Shown one piece after another: positions 35,688-46,408 of a stretch of 47,454 nucleotides of DNA (positions are counted from its first letter, which is position 1; each line of letters starts with the position of its first letter). The notes under the pieces were generated by a model. The model was not told the origin of the DNA and searched no databases. It was given only the letters and a program-made list of their open reading frames with translations. Origin of the DNA: Dactylosporangium sp. AC04546 (lineage in GTDB: Bacteria > Actinomycetota > Actinomycetes > Mycobacteriales > Micromonosporaceae); NCBI RefSeq assembly GCF_022095675.1, contig NZ_JAHYSG010000096.1, positions 1 to 47,454 on the forward strand, written 5' to 3'. The position numbers and the translations under genes are program-made.

Positions 35688-37583
35688 GTGAGCGTTCCCG
35701 GCATGCGGAGGCGTCGGCTGGCCGCGCTGCTCACCGCCGCAGCGATGGCCCTGGCGGGGTGCGGCCTACCGGGCAGGACGGATCCGAAGTATGTCGAGCC
35801 GGCCGCCACCATGAATCCCGCGCCCGATCGGGTCGAGTCACCACCGTCGCCGGTCGGTGCGGCGACGGCGGCCGAGCTGGTCGACCGGTTCCTGGAGGCG
35901 TCGGTCGGCGGCAACCGGGCCAAGGCCGACAACGACGAGGTGTTCACCGAGACGCTCAACCGGATGCGCTCCTTCCTGACGCCCGCCTCGCGGGGCAACT
36001 GGTTCCCGACGGCGAAGTCGAAGGTGCAGGTGGTGCGCGCGACGACCGACACCCAGGAGGAGGACGGCAACGGCGGCTGGTGGGTCCCGGTGTCGCTGGA
36101 GCGGGTCGGCACGCTCACACCCGACGGCCGGCTGGACCAGGATCCGGGCGAGCCGTACGCGTGGAAGGCCCGGGTGGAGACCGTCAACGGGCAGCTGTTG
36201 CTGGCCAACGCGCCGAGCGACTCGTTGCTGCTCAGCACCACCGGGCTGGACAACTGGTATCAGCAGCAGCCGGTGTATTTCTGGGAGAAGGGTGTCGAGG
36301 ATTCCAAGCTGGTTCCCGACCTGCGGTATATGTCGAAGCTGCTGACCCGGTCGCAGCGGGTGGCCGAGGTCATGGGCTGGCTCCGAGGCGGGCCGGGGAC
36401 GCTCGTGCAGGACGTCGTCGATGGTTTCTTCCCCGACATCGAGATGAAGGACACCCCGGTCGTCGATGCGAGCGGGGTGACGATCAACCTGACGATCAGG
36501 GCCGCCGCCAACGACAAGAATCCCGAGATCCCCAAGGCCGCGCGGCAGATCCGCTGGTCGCTGGAGGGCCATCCGCAGGTCAAGCTCCTCATCGAGAACG
36601 CTGATCGCGGCATCAACGCCGACGGTTACGAAAACGACTACGCCGCGGCGGCACTCGACGAGAGCGATCCGGACCGCTTCGTCGTCGCCAACGAGTCGGC
36701 CCGGCCGGTCGAGCTGGCCAGCGGGGTGCCTGGGCTGTTCCGCGAGGGTGGGGACAACACGCAGGTGGTCTCGGCCGCCATCAACCGCTCGCAGACCCAC
36801 GCGGCGCTCGTTCGGCGGACGGGCGACAAGCAGACTCTGTACGTCAGCGCGGCCGACGCGGCGACGACAGGCCCGCCCAAGTACGTCGCCGTGCCGGAGG
36901 TGTCCGGGGCTCGCCTGAGCCGGCCGGTGTGGATCGATCGCCCGGTCCCGCTGTTCCTGGTCTCCAACGGCGTCAAGCTGTTCGCCGTCACGCCGCCGAC
37001 GGGGTCCACCGGGGTCAAGGCGGAGCCTGTGCTCAACCCGCAGGGCGAGATGCAGATCGGTGGCATCGCGTCGCTCGCGGTCGCGCCCGACGGGCGCCGG
37101 ATCGCGTTCGTGACCGGCAACAGCGTCAACGTGGTCGCGCTGCAGTTCAACGGCGGCAGGCTCAAGCTCGGCCCGTACCAGCAGGTGGCTACCTCGCTCG
37201 GCGGCAACCAGGCGGTCGGCTGGATCACCGAGACCACGCTGGCCGTCGGCGGCACCCGCAACCCGAATGTGTTGGCCGACCAGGCGTACTCGCTGGTCTC
37301 GATCACGATCGACGGCACGGCCGAGAAGCCGCTGCCGAGGGGCAAGACGTATGCCACGGCCTCGTACTCCATCACCGACATGTCGGTGCGCACCGCGAAC
37401 CCCACGGGGTCACCGGGGGCCGCGCTGATCATGTTCGAGGCCAACGGGATCGCGCACACGGTGTACAACACGGAGATCAGCGCCATCAAGCTGAACAACG
37501 GTGGGCCGTCCGTCTCGCCGAGCGCAAGCACCAACCCGGGGCAGGTGCCGCAGGCGAGGGCGCCGTTCTACGCGGGTGAGTGA
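35688..37583 (+). CDS. lpqB: Lipoprotein LpqB
   Basis: A 631-residue lipoprotein that modulates MtrB signalling in actinobacteria. The signal peptide MRRRRLAALLTAAAMALAGC gives lipid-anchored Cys25. The N-terminal GerMN-like domain (about residues 45-330) is followed by a beta-propeller-like C-terminal region with SLAVAPDGRRIAFVTG. GTG 35688 is preferred (GGAGGG 4 nt upstream). An ATG at 35619 overlaps the mtrB stop as ATGA and would add 23 residues before the signal sequence, so both starts deserve consideration. The ComF gene overlaps its stop. Confidence 0.93.
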   Translation: MSVPGMRRRRLAALLTAAAMALAGCGLPGRTDPKYVEPAATMNPAPDRVESPPSPVGAATAAELVDRFLEASVGGNRAKADNDEVFTETLNRMRSFLTPASRGNWFPTAKSKVQVVRATTDTQEEDGNGGWWVPVSLERVGTLTPDGRLDQDPGEPYAWKARVETVNGQLLLANAPSDSLLLSTTGLDNWYQQQPVYFWEKGVEDSKLVPDLRYMSKLLTRSQRVAEVMGWLRGGPGTLVQDVVDGFFPDIEMKDTPVVDASGVTINLTIRAAANDKNPEIPKAARQIRWSLEGHPQVKLLIENADRGINADGYENDYAAAALDESDPDRFVVANESARPVELASGVPGLFREGGDNTQVVSAAINRSQTHAALVRRTGDKQTLYVSAADAATTGPPKYVAVPEVSGARLSRPVWIDRPVPLFLVSNGVKLFAVTPPTGSTGVKAEPVLNPQGEMQIGGIASLAVAPDGRRIAFVTGNSVNVVALQFNGGRLKLGPYQQVATSLGGNQAVGWITETTLAVGGTRNPNVLADQAYSLVSITIDGTAEKPLPRGKTYATASYSITDMSVRTANPTGSPGAALIMFEANGIAHTVYNTEISAIKLNNGGPSVSPSASTNPGQVPQARAPFYAGE

Positions 37584-38449
37584 TGTTCCTCGCCGACCTC
37601 GTCGACCTGGTCCTGCCGGCCGTATGCGCGGGCTGTGAGGAGCCGGCCCGCGGTGCGCTGTGCGGCCCCTGCCGGGCGGCGTTGCGGGCGGCCTCGCCGC
37701 AGCGGACCCGGCCGGACCCGGAGCCGCAGGGGATGCCGGTGACGTATGCGCTGGCGGCGTACGCGGGGTCGGTGCGCGGGGCGCTGCTGCAGTACAAGGA
37801 GAAGGGCCGGCGCGAGCTGACCCGGGACCTCGGCGAGGCGCTCGCCCGGGTCGTGGTCCGTGCCCTGAGCACACCGGCCGGGCCGCCGGGGAGCCGTGCG
37901 TCGGTCAGCCAGCCGTCGATGTGGACCAGCCATGCACCGGCCAGCCAGCCGCCGATGTGGGCTGGCCGAGCGTCAGCGAGCCGGCCGCTGAGACGGGCGA
38001 GCCATGCGCCGCCGGGGCACGTGCGCTTCGGCACAGGCGGACGGCCGGTGGGTCAGGTGGTGCTGGTGCCAGTGCCGGCCACTGCGGCGGCCGTGCGGGA
38101 GCGGCATGGTGACCATGTGCTGCGGCTGGCCAAAGTCGTTGCGGGCATGCTGCCCGATGCCAGCGTCGTCATGCCGTTGCGGGCGCTGCCGAAGCGGGGA
38201 GATTCCGCCGAACTGTCCGCGGCCGAGCGGGCGGTGGCGGCGCGGCAGGCGTTCGCGCTGCGGGCTCGCGGGGTGGCCGAGCTGCGGGCGAGGGTGGCCG
38301 ACGGCGCGGCCGTGGTCGTCGTCGACGACATCGTCACGACCGGGGTGACGCTCGCAGCGGCCGCCGGATGGGTGGCCCGGGCGACAGAAGGGGGAACCGT
38401 CCCGCGCGCGGCGGTGCTGGCGGCCACGCAACGCCGGCGGGCGACGTAA
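37583..38449 (+). CDS. ComF family phosphoribosyltransferase-like protein with internal 12-residue repeats
   Basis: A 288-residue ComF-type protein. The N-terminal zinc-finger-like CAGCEEPARGALCGPC is followed by LLQYKEKGRRELTRDL and the PRPP-loop VVVVDDIVTTGVTL. ComF proteins are linked to DNA uptake in competent bacteria; the actinobacterial role is unclear. Unusual: between the N- and C-terminal halves lie three 12-residue units from a 36-bp tandem repeat, lengthening the protein. ATG 37583 overlaps the lpqB stop (TGATG); GTG 37580 is an alternative. The gene's last codons are part of a further tandem repeat. Confidence 0.88.
   Translation: MFLADLVDLVLPAVCAGCEEPARGALCGPCRAALRAASPQRTRPDPEPQGMPVTYALAAYAGSVRGALLQYKEKGRRELTRDLGEALARVVVRALSTPAGPPGSRASVSQPSMWTSHAPASQPPMWAGRASASRPLRRASHAPPGHVRFGTGGRPVGQVVLVPVPATAAAVRERHGDHVLRLAKVVAGMLPDASVVMPLRALPKRGDSAELSAAERAVAARQAFALRARGVAELRARVADGAAVVVVDDIVTTGVTLAAAAGWVARATEGGTVPRAAVLAATQRRRAT
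37904..38011. repeat. Three 36-bp tandem repeats inside the ComF gene
   Basis: Copies at 37904-37939, 37940-37975 and 37976-38011, exactly 36 bp each and diverged. They encode VSQPSMWTSHAP, ASQPPMWAGRAS and ASRPLRRASHAP. The period is a multiple of three, so the frame is preserved. Confidence 0.9.
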
Positions 38450-38560
38450 GTCCGGATCCGTCCCGGGCGGGGCCGTGCCGGCGGCCGCACAACGGCGGGA
38501 GTGGGCGACGTAAGGTCCCGATCCGTCCCGGGCGGGGCGTTCTGGCGGCTACGCAACGTC
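38411..38560. repeat. About 62-bp imperfect tandem repeat over the 3' end of the ComF gene
   Basis: The segment beginning near GCTGGCGGCC (38416) and running through the ComF stop recurs 61 bp later (38477) and again after 64 bp (38541). The first two copies include GCGACGTAAG with the stop codon and the downstream ATCCGTCCCGGGCGGGG. Copies 2 and 3 lie outside the gene. Confidence 0.8.
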
Positions 38561-38599
38561 AGCGTGCGGTGTCGCGCTTCGGGCCAATTTGCACCGAAC

Positions 38600-38626
38600 G
38601 TTACTCCTTGCGTTGCGTGGGGTAAT
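38600..38626 (+). promoter_or_regulatory. Candidate stress-sigma (SigB/SigF-like) promoter upstream of hpf
   Basis: GTTA at 38600, a 16-nt gap, then GGGTAAT (38620-38626), resembling the GTTT-N14-16-GGGTA promoters of actinobacterial stress sigma factors. The -35 is imperfect. Control by a general-stress sigma factor would fit hpf. Confidence 0.35.
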
Positions 38627-38642
38627 CCCCGAGGAGGGTTTC

Positions 38643-38726
38643 ATGACTCGCCACCCTTGTTCTTGTGAACCAGGGGTGACTAGCGGCTGTCCGCGGTTTA
38701 ACGTCGAGAGACGACCAATGCTCTGA
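38643..38726 (+). CDS. Possible 27-residue leader peptide upstream of hpf
   Basis: An ATG preceded by GAGGAGGG (38631-38638, spacing 4) opens a 27-codon ORF beginning MTRHPCSCEPG with three Cys codons (6, 8, 16). It overlaps a stem-loop at 38652-38678 and ends 158 bp before hpf. It uses several AT-ending codons, unlike neighbouring genes. It may be a regulatory upstream ORF; it may also be chance. Not recognised. Confidence 0.35.
   Translation: MTRHPCSCEPGVTSGCPRFNVERRPML
38652..38678 (+). other. Stem-loop within the hpf leader
   Basis: CACCCTTGTTC (38652-38662) pairs with GAACCAGGGGTG (38667-38678), with one bulged C, one U-G pair and a UUGU loop, inside the candidate leader ORF. Beyond the repeat, candidate promoter, small ORF and this stem, I see nothing definite in the 435 bp between the ComF gene and hpf. 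Confidence 0.5.
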
Positions 38727-38884
38727 GTGGCCGAAGCCACGAAGGGAGGAAGCTGACACCCGCAGTTTCGGTCGCGTGCCGCGTGGGCTCAGCCTCTGGG
38801 GAGGCGCGTTCCGGCCGAGCAGTCCAGACACAACCCGAAACCCGAACCCTGTTTTCTTTGAAATACCCGTGGGGGAGGTCAGGA

Positions 38885-39514
38885 GTGGACATCGTCGTCA
38901 AGGGCCGCAACGTCGAGGTGCCCGACCACTACCGCCAGCATGTCGCCGACAAGCTGGCCAAGGTCGAGCGATACGACCACAAGCTCATCCGCGTCGACGT
39001 CGAGCTGTTTCACGAGCGCAATCCTCGCCAGTCGGACCACTGCCAGCGCGTCGAGATCACGTGCTACTCGCGCGGGCCGGTGATAAGGGCGGAGGCCTGC
39101 GCCGCGGACTTCTACAGCGCATTGGACACCGCGATCAACAAGCTGGACAGCCGCCTCAGCCGGGCCGCTGACCGCAGACGTGTCCATCGGGGCCGGCATG
39201 CGCCGGTCTCCGTCGCCGCGGCGACCGCGTCACTCGCATTCACACCACCCGAACGGTATTCCACCGCGTCCGGCGAGGCCGCGGTGCGCGAAACCGGCGG
39301 CTTCGACCTGATCGAGGAGGCCGATGACCAGCCGTGGCACATCGTCCGGGAGAAAGAGCACCCGGGCGAGCCGATGACCGTCGACGACGCCCTGTTCCAC
39401 ATGGAACTGCTCGGCCACGACTTCTACCTGTTCAACGACAAGGAGTCGGGCCGGCCCAGCGTGGTCTACCGGCGCCGGGCCTACGACTACGGCGTCATGA
39501 GCCTGGGGATGTAA
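38885..39514 (+). CDS. hpf: Long-form ribosome hibernation promoting factor
   Basis: A 209-residue HPF/RaiA-family protein. Residues 1-100 form the ribosome-binding S30AE domain (VKGRNVEVPDHYRQHVADKLAKVERY), followed by a linker and the C-terminal dimerisation domain (about 145-209, MTVDDALFHMELLGHDFYLF, VVYRRRAYDYGVM). The long form dimerises 70S ribosomes into 100S particles in stress or stationary phase. GTG 38885 has a GGGGGAGG site at normal distance. It precedes secA in other actinobacteria; here three genes intervene. Confidence 0.94.
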   Translation: MDIVVKGRNVEVPDHYRQHVADKLAKVERYDHKLIRVDVELFHERNPRQSDHCQRVEITCYSRGPVIRAEACAADFYSALDTAINKLDSRLSRAADRRRVHRGRHAPVSVAAATASLAFTPPERYSTASGEAAVRETGGFDLIEEADDQPWHIVREKEHPGEPMTVDDALFHMELLGHDFYLFNDKESGRPSVVYRRRAYDYGVMSLGM

Positions 39515-39525
39515 GCGCAGACGAC

Positions 39526-39556
39526 GAAGGCGGGCCCGGTGCCAGGGCCCGCCTTC
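39526..39556. terminator. Bidirectional terminator between hpf and the GDPD gene
   Basis: Perfect 12-bp stem GAAGGCGGGCCC (39526-39537) with 39545-39556 and a 7-nt loop, located between the convergent stops. Confidence 0.9.
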
Positions 39557-39573
39557 AGTACCAGAGAGACAGC

Positions 39574-40686
39574 TCAGGACTTCCAGAGATCCCGGGCCAG
39601 GTAGGCCGTGTCCGGGTAGTCGGCGAAGACGCCGTCGAGGCCCGCGGCCAGGAACGTCCTGATCTCGGTCAGGATGTCGCCCCAGGCGTTCGGGTCGGTG
39701 CCCGTGCGCAGGTTGAGCGGCAGGAACTGGTTCTCGTTGCGGAACGTCCACGCGTGGACCTTCAGGCCCCGCGCGTGCGCGTCGTTGATGAGCGGCGACG
39801 GCTCCAGCAGGTTGCCGGCCGCGTCCCGCGGGATGACCAGGTTCTTCGTGGCGCCCACGCCGTTGGTGAACGTCTTGAGCCAGTCCAGCCCGGCCGGCTT
39901 GGCGAGGTCGGCCCAGGTGCGCGGGTCGCCGGAGACGCGGAAGTCGTACGGCTGGCCGACCGCGTCGAGCAGCACGACCGACGGCGTGTCGACCATGCCG
40001 CGGAGCTTCTTGATGCTGGTGGGCTCGAACGACTGCAGGAAGACCGGCGCGTTGCGGCCCGCCAGGTTGTTGCGCTTGAGCACCCGGGCGACGAGCGGCT
40101 CCAGGGCGAGCCCGACCGAGGCGAAGTACGTCGGGTGCTTCGTCTCGGGGTACACGCCGATGGTCCGGCCGAGGCGCTTGCCCTCGGCGCGGGCCAGGTC
40201 GATGACCTCCTGGAGGGTCGGGATCTCGAAGAGCCCGTTGTAGATGGTGTTGTGCGTACGGACGGCGGGGAGGCGCTCGACGGCCCGGAGCGTCTTGAGC
40301 TCGGCGAGCGTGAAGTCCTCGGTGAAGAAGCCGGTGACGGAGACGCCGTCGACCGTCTTGGTGGTCCGGCGCGAGGCGAACTGCGGCTTCGACGCCACGT
40401 CGGTGGTGCCGGAGATCTCGTTCTCGTGCCGGGCGACGAGCTGGCCGTCCCTGGTCGGGACCAGGTCGGGCTCGATGAAGTCGGCGCCCATCGCGATGGC
40501 CAGGCGGTACGCGGCCAGCGTGTGCTCCGGGCGGTGGCCGCTCGCGCCGCGGTGGCCGATGACCAGCGGTCGGCGGAACGACGTGGAGTCGTGGGCGTGA
40601 GCCGCGGAGGGGCTGACAAGAGTTGCGGGGAGGACGGCCGCGCCGGCGGCCGCCCCCATGCCGGAAATCACTGCACGACGACGCAT
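39574..40686 (-). CDS. Secreted glycerophosphodiester phosphodiesterase (GlpQ type)
   Basis: A 370-residue exported enzyme hydrolysing glycerophosphodiesters to glycerol-3-phosphate and an alcohol. The N-terminus MRRRAVISGMGAAAGAAVL with following SAAHA is a signal peptide with Tat-like arginines. The catalytic segment VIGHRGASGHRPEHTLAAYRLA (read in parts: HRG, PEHT) and metal-binding FIEPDLVPTRDGQLVARHE, plus the C-terminal GVFADYPD, are all present. A GlpQ-like insert between strands agrees with the secreted subgroup. No strong ribosome-binding site is seen before ATG 40686. Confidence 0.92.
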   Translation of the reverse strand: MRRRAVISGMGAAAGAAVLPATLVSPSAAHAHDSTSFRRPLVIGHRGASGHRPEHTLAAYRLAIAMGADFIEPDLVPTRDGQLVARHENEISGTTDVASKPQFASRRTTKTVDGVSVTGFFTEDFTLAELKTLRAVERLPAVRTHNTIYNGLFEIPTLQEVIDLARAEGKRLGRTIGVYPETKHPTYFASVGLALEPLVARVLKRNNLAGRNAPVFLQSFEPTSIKKLRGMVDTPSVVLLDAVGQPYDFRVSGDPRTWADLAKPAGLDWLKTFTNGVGATKNLVIPRDAAGNLLEPSPLINDAHARGLKVHAWTFRNENQFLPLNLRTGTDPNAWGDILTEIRTFLAAGLDGVFADYPDTAYLARDLWKS

Positions 40687-40727
40687 GCGCCTGATGGAAG
40701 TTGGCGCACGGCAACATCGGATGACGA

Positions 40728-41564
40728 CTAGGTGGCCGCCGGGCGCAGTTTGGCGAACGCAACGTTGTCGATGCGAGTTCCGTCCGGGCCTGGCAGTTTG
40801 CCGGGCTGGATTCCTTCCCGAAGGTAACCGGCCCGCTCCAGCACGCGCTGGGAGGCGACGTTGTCGACCGCGGTGCCGGCGGTCATGCGGGCCATGCCGA
40901 TCTCGAAGCCCCAGTCGGTGATCAGCGCCGCCGCCCGGCTGGCGTACCCGTGACCGCGCGCCTCGGGCGTCAGGCTGTACCCGATCATCGCCTCCCGCAG
41001 CACCGGCTCGAAGTAGAAGAGGGCGATCTCGCCGAGGTAGGCGTCGTCGCCCGACCGCCGGATCGTGCACTCGGCCCGCCGGCCCTCCAGCCACCGCGAC
41101 TCGGACTCGGCGCACTGCCGCGCGACGATGGCCGGGTCCATGGGTGTCCCGACGACGGACCGCCCGCTCACGTCCGGGCGGATGCGCATGGTGTACGTGC
41201 TGTCGCTGTCCGCGACGGTCAGCGGGCGCAGGACGACGACGCCGTCGGTGAGCTCGCCGCCCGGCAGGTCGGGCAGCGCGCGGGGGGAGGGGCCGTCGAC
41301 GTCACCGGCCACGCGGGCCCAGACGACCAGGTCGCGCGGTGCTCCGCCGTCATCGGTACCCGCACCGCGGGCGATCCCCTCGCGGGTGTACCCCGCGGCG
41401 ATCGCGACCCGCTGCGTCCGGCCGTCGGTCAGCGGCGCCAGGAGGTACAACCGCCGCAGACCGCTGCCGAACAGCCCCTCGCCGAACCGGGTGAGCTCCT
41501 CGGCGTCAGCCCCCTCGAGCAGGACCTCGGCCACGCCCGCGCCGCGCTCGACGTGCCGCGTCAT
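40728..41564 (-). CDS. GNAT family acetyltransferase with a truncated N-terminal GNAT domain
   Basis: A 278-residue protein. Residues about 110-278 form a complete GNAT fold (VVLRPLTVADSDSTYTMRI, EIALFYFEPVLREAMIGYSLTPEARGHGYASRA in pieces with the acetyl-CoA loop EARGHGYA, NVASQRVLERAGYLREG). The first 110 residues look like the C-terminal end of a second GNAT domain (RTQRVAIAAGYTREG), so it may be a shortened relative of its two-domain neighbour. The substrate is unknown. Its ATG overlaps the upstream GNAT stop (ATGA). Confidence 0.86.
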   Translation of the reverse strand: MTRHVERGAGVAEVLLEGADAEELTRFGEGLFGSGLRRLYLLAPLTDGRTQRVAIAAGYTREGIARGAGTDDGGAPRDLVVWARVAGDVDGPSPRALPDLPGGELTDGVVVLRPLTVADSDSTYTMRIRPDVSGRSVVGTPMDPAIVARQCAESESRWLEGRRAECTIRRSGDDAYLGEIALFYFEPVLREAMIGYSLTPEARGHGYASRAAALITDWGFEIGMARMTAGTAVDNVASQRVLERAGYLREGIQPGKLPGPDGTRIDNVAFAKLRPAAT

Positions 41565-42712
41565 CGGGTCAGGTCCTTCGCCAGCAGGGTCGCCACCCAG
41601 CCGTCGACGCGGGCACCCCGCTGCTCGCAGCTTGCCCGCTGTACACCTTCCACCACGAAACCCACTCTCTCCGCGACGCGTCGCGATCCGTCGTTGCCCA
41701 CATGCGCCCGCCAGACGATCCGGCCGAGCGCCAGCCGGTCGAAGCCGTACCGGCAGACGGCCCGGGCGGCGGCGATCATGTATCCCTTGCCGCGCACCCA
41801 GGGTGCCGAGCTGTATCCGATCTCGGCGGTGACCGGGTCGGTCGGGCTGATCCGCAGGTCGATCGTGCCGGCGAACCGGTCGTCGGCGTCGGCCAGCACG
41901 AACCCGGCGCCGGTGCCGCGCCGCCAGGCGTCGGGGTACCGGTGCTGGATGAGGTCGTGCGCGTGCTCGGGGCCGTAGTCCAGTGGCACCGATGTCCACT
42001 CGACGGTGTCCGGGTCGCGGAACGTCGCCACGACGTCGTCCAGGTCGCCCTCGCGGGCCTGGCGCAGCGTGACCGGGCCGGCCGGGAGCCGCTCGGGCGG
42101 GTGGCTGAACGCCTGGGCCCGGTGCGCGCCCGGGCCGCCCGGGGCCACCCACGCCGGCGGGGTGTCGCACACCTCGCCGGGCAGCAGCACGCCCTGCCAG
42201 CCGTCGGTGAAGCCGCCGTCGCGGGTGGGCAGCCCGGCCCGGACCACGCCGTCGAAGGTGAAGCCGATCCGCTCGGCCGTCAGCCGGGACGCGTGGTTGC
42301 CGACCTCCGCCCGCCAGAGCAGCCGGCGCAGCCGCAGGACCTCGAACGCCCAGTGCGCGACCGCCCGCCCGGCCCGCTCGGCGACCCGCCGCCCGCGCGC
42401 CCAGGGGGCCACCCACGTGCCCATCTCCGCATGGCGTTCGGCCCGGTCGAGGGTGACCAGGCCGCCGGAGCCGAGCAGCTCACCCGTCCGGGCGTCGAAC
42501 ACCCCGAGCGGGGCCGAGGTCTCCGCCGCCCACGACGCCGGCGAGACCACGCTCACGAAGTCCGCGGCGTGTTCGCGCAGGTAGGGGACCGGGACCATGG
42601 TCCAGCGCTGGATCAACGGGTCCTGGCACGCCTGGAAGACGCGGTCGGCGTCCTCCGCGTGCCAGGCGCGCAGGACCAGCCCGTCGCCGGTGGTCAGTTC
42701 GATCGGCTCCAT
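41561..42712 (-). CDS. Tandem GNAT family N-acetyltransferase
   Basis: A 383-residue protein with two GNAT domains, about residues 5-180 and 210-383. Each has the RimJ/RimL-like order: LRAWHAEDADRVF, EMGTWVAPWARGRRVAERAGRA and NHASRLTAERIGFTFDG in the first; LRQAREGDLDDVV, EIGYSSAPWVRGKGYMIAAARA and NDGSRRVAERVGFVVEG in the second. Likely acetylates an N-terminus, amine or small molecule; the substrate is unknown. The ATG at 42712 has a weak site. First gene of a two-gene unit divergent from secA. Confidence 0.9.
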   Translation of the reverse strand: MEPIELTTGDGLVLRAWHAEDADRVFQACQDPLIQRWTMVPVPYLREHAADFVSVVSPASWAAETSAPLGVFDARTGELLGSGGLVTLDRAERHAEMGTWVAPWARGRRVAERAGRAVAHWAFEVLRLRRLLWRAEVGNHASRLTAERIGFTFDGVVRAGLPTRDGGFTDGWQGVLLPGEVCDTPPAWVAPGGPGAHRAQAFSHPPERLPAGPVTLRQAREGDLDDVVATFRDPDTVEWTSVPLDYGPEHAHDLIQHRYPDAWRRGTGAGFVLADADDRFAGTIDLRISPTDPVTAEIGYSSAPWVRGKGYMIAAARAVCRYGFDRLALGRIVWRAHVGNDGSRRVAERVGFVVEGVQRASCEQRGARVDGWVATLLAKDLTR

Positions 42713-42884
42713 GACCGCCGATCCTGCCCCATCACTCAGGGTCAGGAGGCGGATATTTCCCCGGTACTGCGGGTGATTTGTCCGACTATGTCAGCTACTG
42801 TCCGTAGAGTGGCAGGACGGGGGCGGCGGTTCGGTCGGAAAGCCGCCTACGATGGGTCGCAGACGTTTGAGGGAGCGCTGACCC

Positions 42885-45806
<2,922 letters not shown>

Positions 45807-45821
45807 TCCGCTGACAGCACG

Positions 45822-45851
45822 AGGCGCCGCCCGCAGCAGCGGGCGGCGCCT
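45822..45851. terminator. Bidirectional terminator after secA
   Basis: Perfect 13-bp stem (45822-45834 AGGCGCCGCCCGC with 45839-45851) and AGCA loop, followed by TTGCTTT, between the convergent stops. Confidence 0.9.
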
Positions 45852-45856
45852 TTGCT

Positions 45857-46327
45857 TTACCGGCCCGCGGTTGCCGCGAACGTCGTCACCGCGGCGGCGA
45901 GCATCAGGCCGTGCAGGATCATGTGCTCCAGGTTCGGGCGCGGCCGGTCGCCGATGCGGGGGAGCACGATGATCGTGCTCGCGTACGTCCGCGCGTGCAG
46001 CTCGGCCCAGGTCACCCCGGTGCCGGCGGTGGCCCAGGGGGCGGTGACGCCGGCGAGGTACGGCATCCACCACAGCGTCAGGCCGCCGAGGGCGATCAGC
46101 AGTTCCACGCCCCCGGCCACGTAGCCGAGCGCGGGCAGGGACAGGGCGGCGGCCAGCCCCAGCAGTACCGCCGGCAATGCCATGACCGGCGCGTTCGTCA
46201 GGACCTCGGTGCGCTGCTCGGAGCGCCTGGCGTCGCGGACGTTGTTCAGCGGGTAGAGGTCGACCAGCGTCGTGACCAGGTGGTACACGACCGTGGCCAG
46301 GATCAGGACCAGAGCGAGCACGAGCAC
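45857..46327 (-). CDS. Four-helix integral membrane protein, function unknown
   Basis: A 156-residue protein with about four membrane segments: VLALVLILATVVYHLVTTLV, VMALPAVLLGLAAALSLPAL, VELLIALGGLTLWWMPYL and a C-terminal segment ILHGLMLAAAVTTFAA. Conserved-looking polar patches are DLYPLNNVRDARRSEQ, WWMPYLAG and VLPRIGDRPRPNLEH. I do not recognise the family. GTG 46327 has GGGAGG 7 nt upstream. It is divergent from a TetR regulator with two operators between them, so it is the probable target, possibly an efflux or envelope-protection protein. Confidence 0.75.
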   Translation of the reverse strand: MLVLALVLILATVVYHLVTTLVDLYPLNNVRDARRSEQRTEVLTNAPVMALPAVLLGLAAALSLPALGYVAGGVELLIALGGLTLWWMPYLAGVTAPWATAGTGVTWAELHARTYASTIIVLPRIGDRPRPNLEHMILHGLMLAAAVTTFAATAGR

Positions 46328-46345
46328 GGTGGCGCCTCCCGTCAG

Positions 46346-46387
46346 GTTTACAGTGTAAGCATCGTTAGGATGGCTTACATCGTAAAC
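46346..46387. promoter_or_regulatory. Double TetR-type operator in the divergent region
   Basis: GTTTACAGTGTAAGC (46346-46360) and GCTTACATCGTAAAC (46373-46387) are inverted copies of each other (2 mismatches) and each is itself a near-palindrome with TTTACA/TGTAA half-sites. TAGGAT (46366-46371), a candidate -10 for the TetR gene, lies between them. One regulator dimer per site would control both directions. Confidence 0.8.
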
Positions 46388-46408
46388 ATCCGTCAAGGGG
46401 GGTCGCCC

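Noticed and set aside
38590..38884. Known riboswitch upstream of hpf
   Set aside because: The stem-loops do not match SAM-IV or other actinobacterial riboswitch consensus sequences that I could compare by eye.
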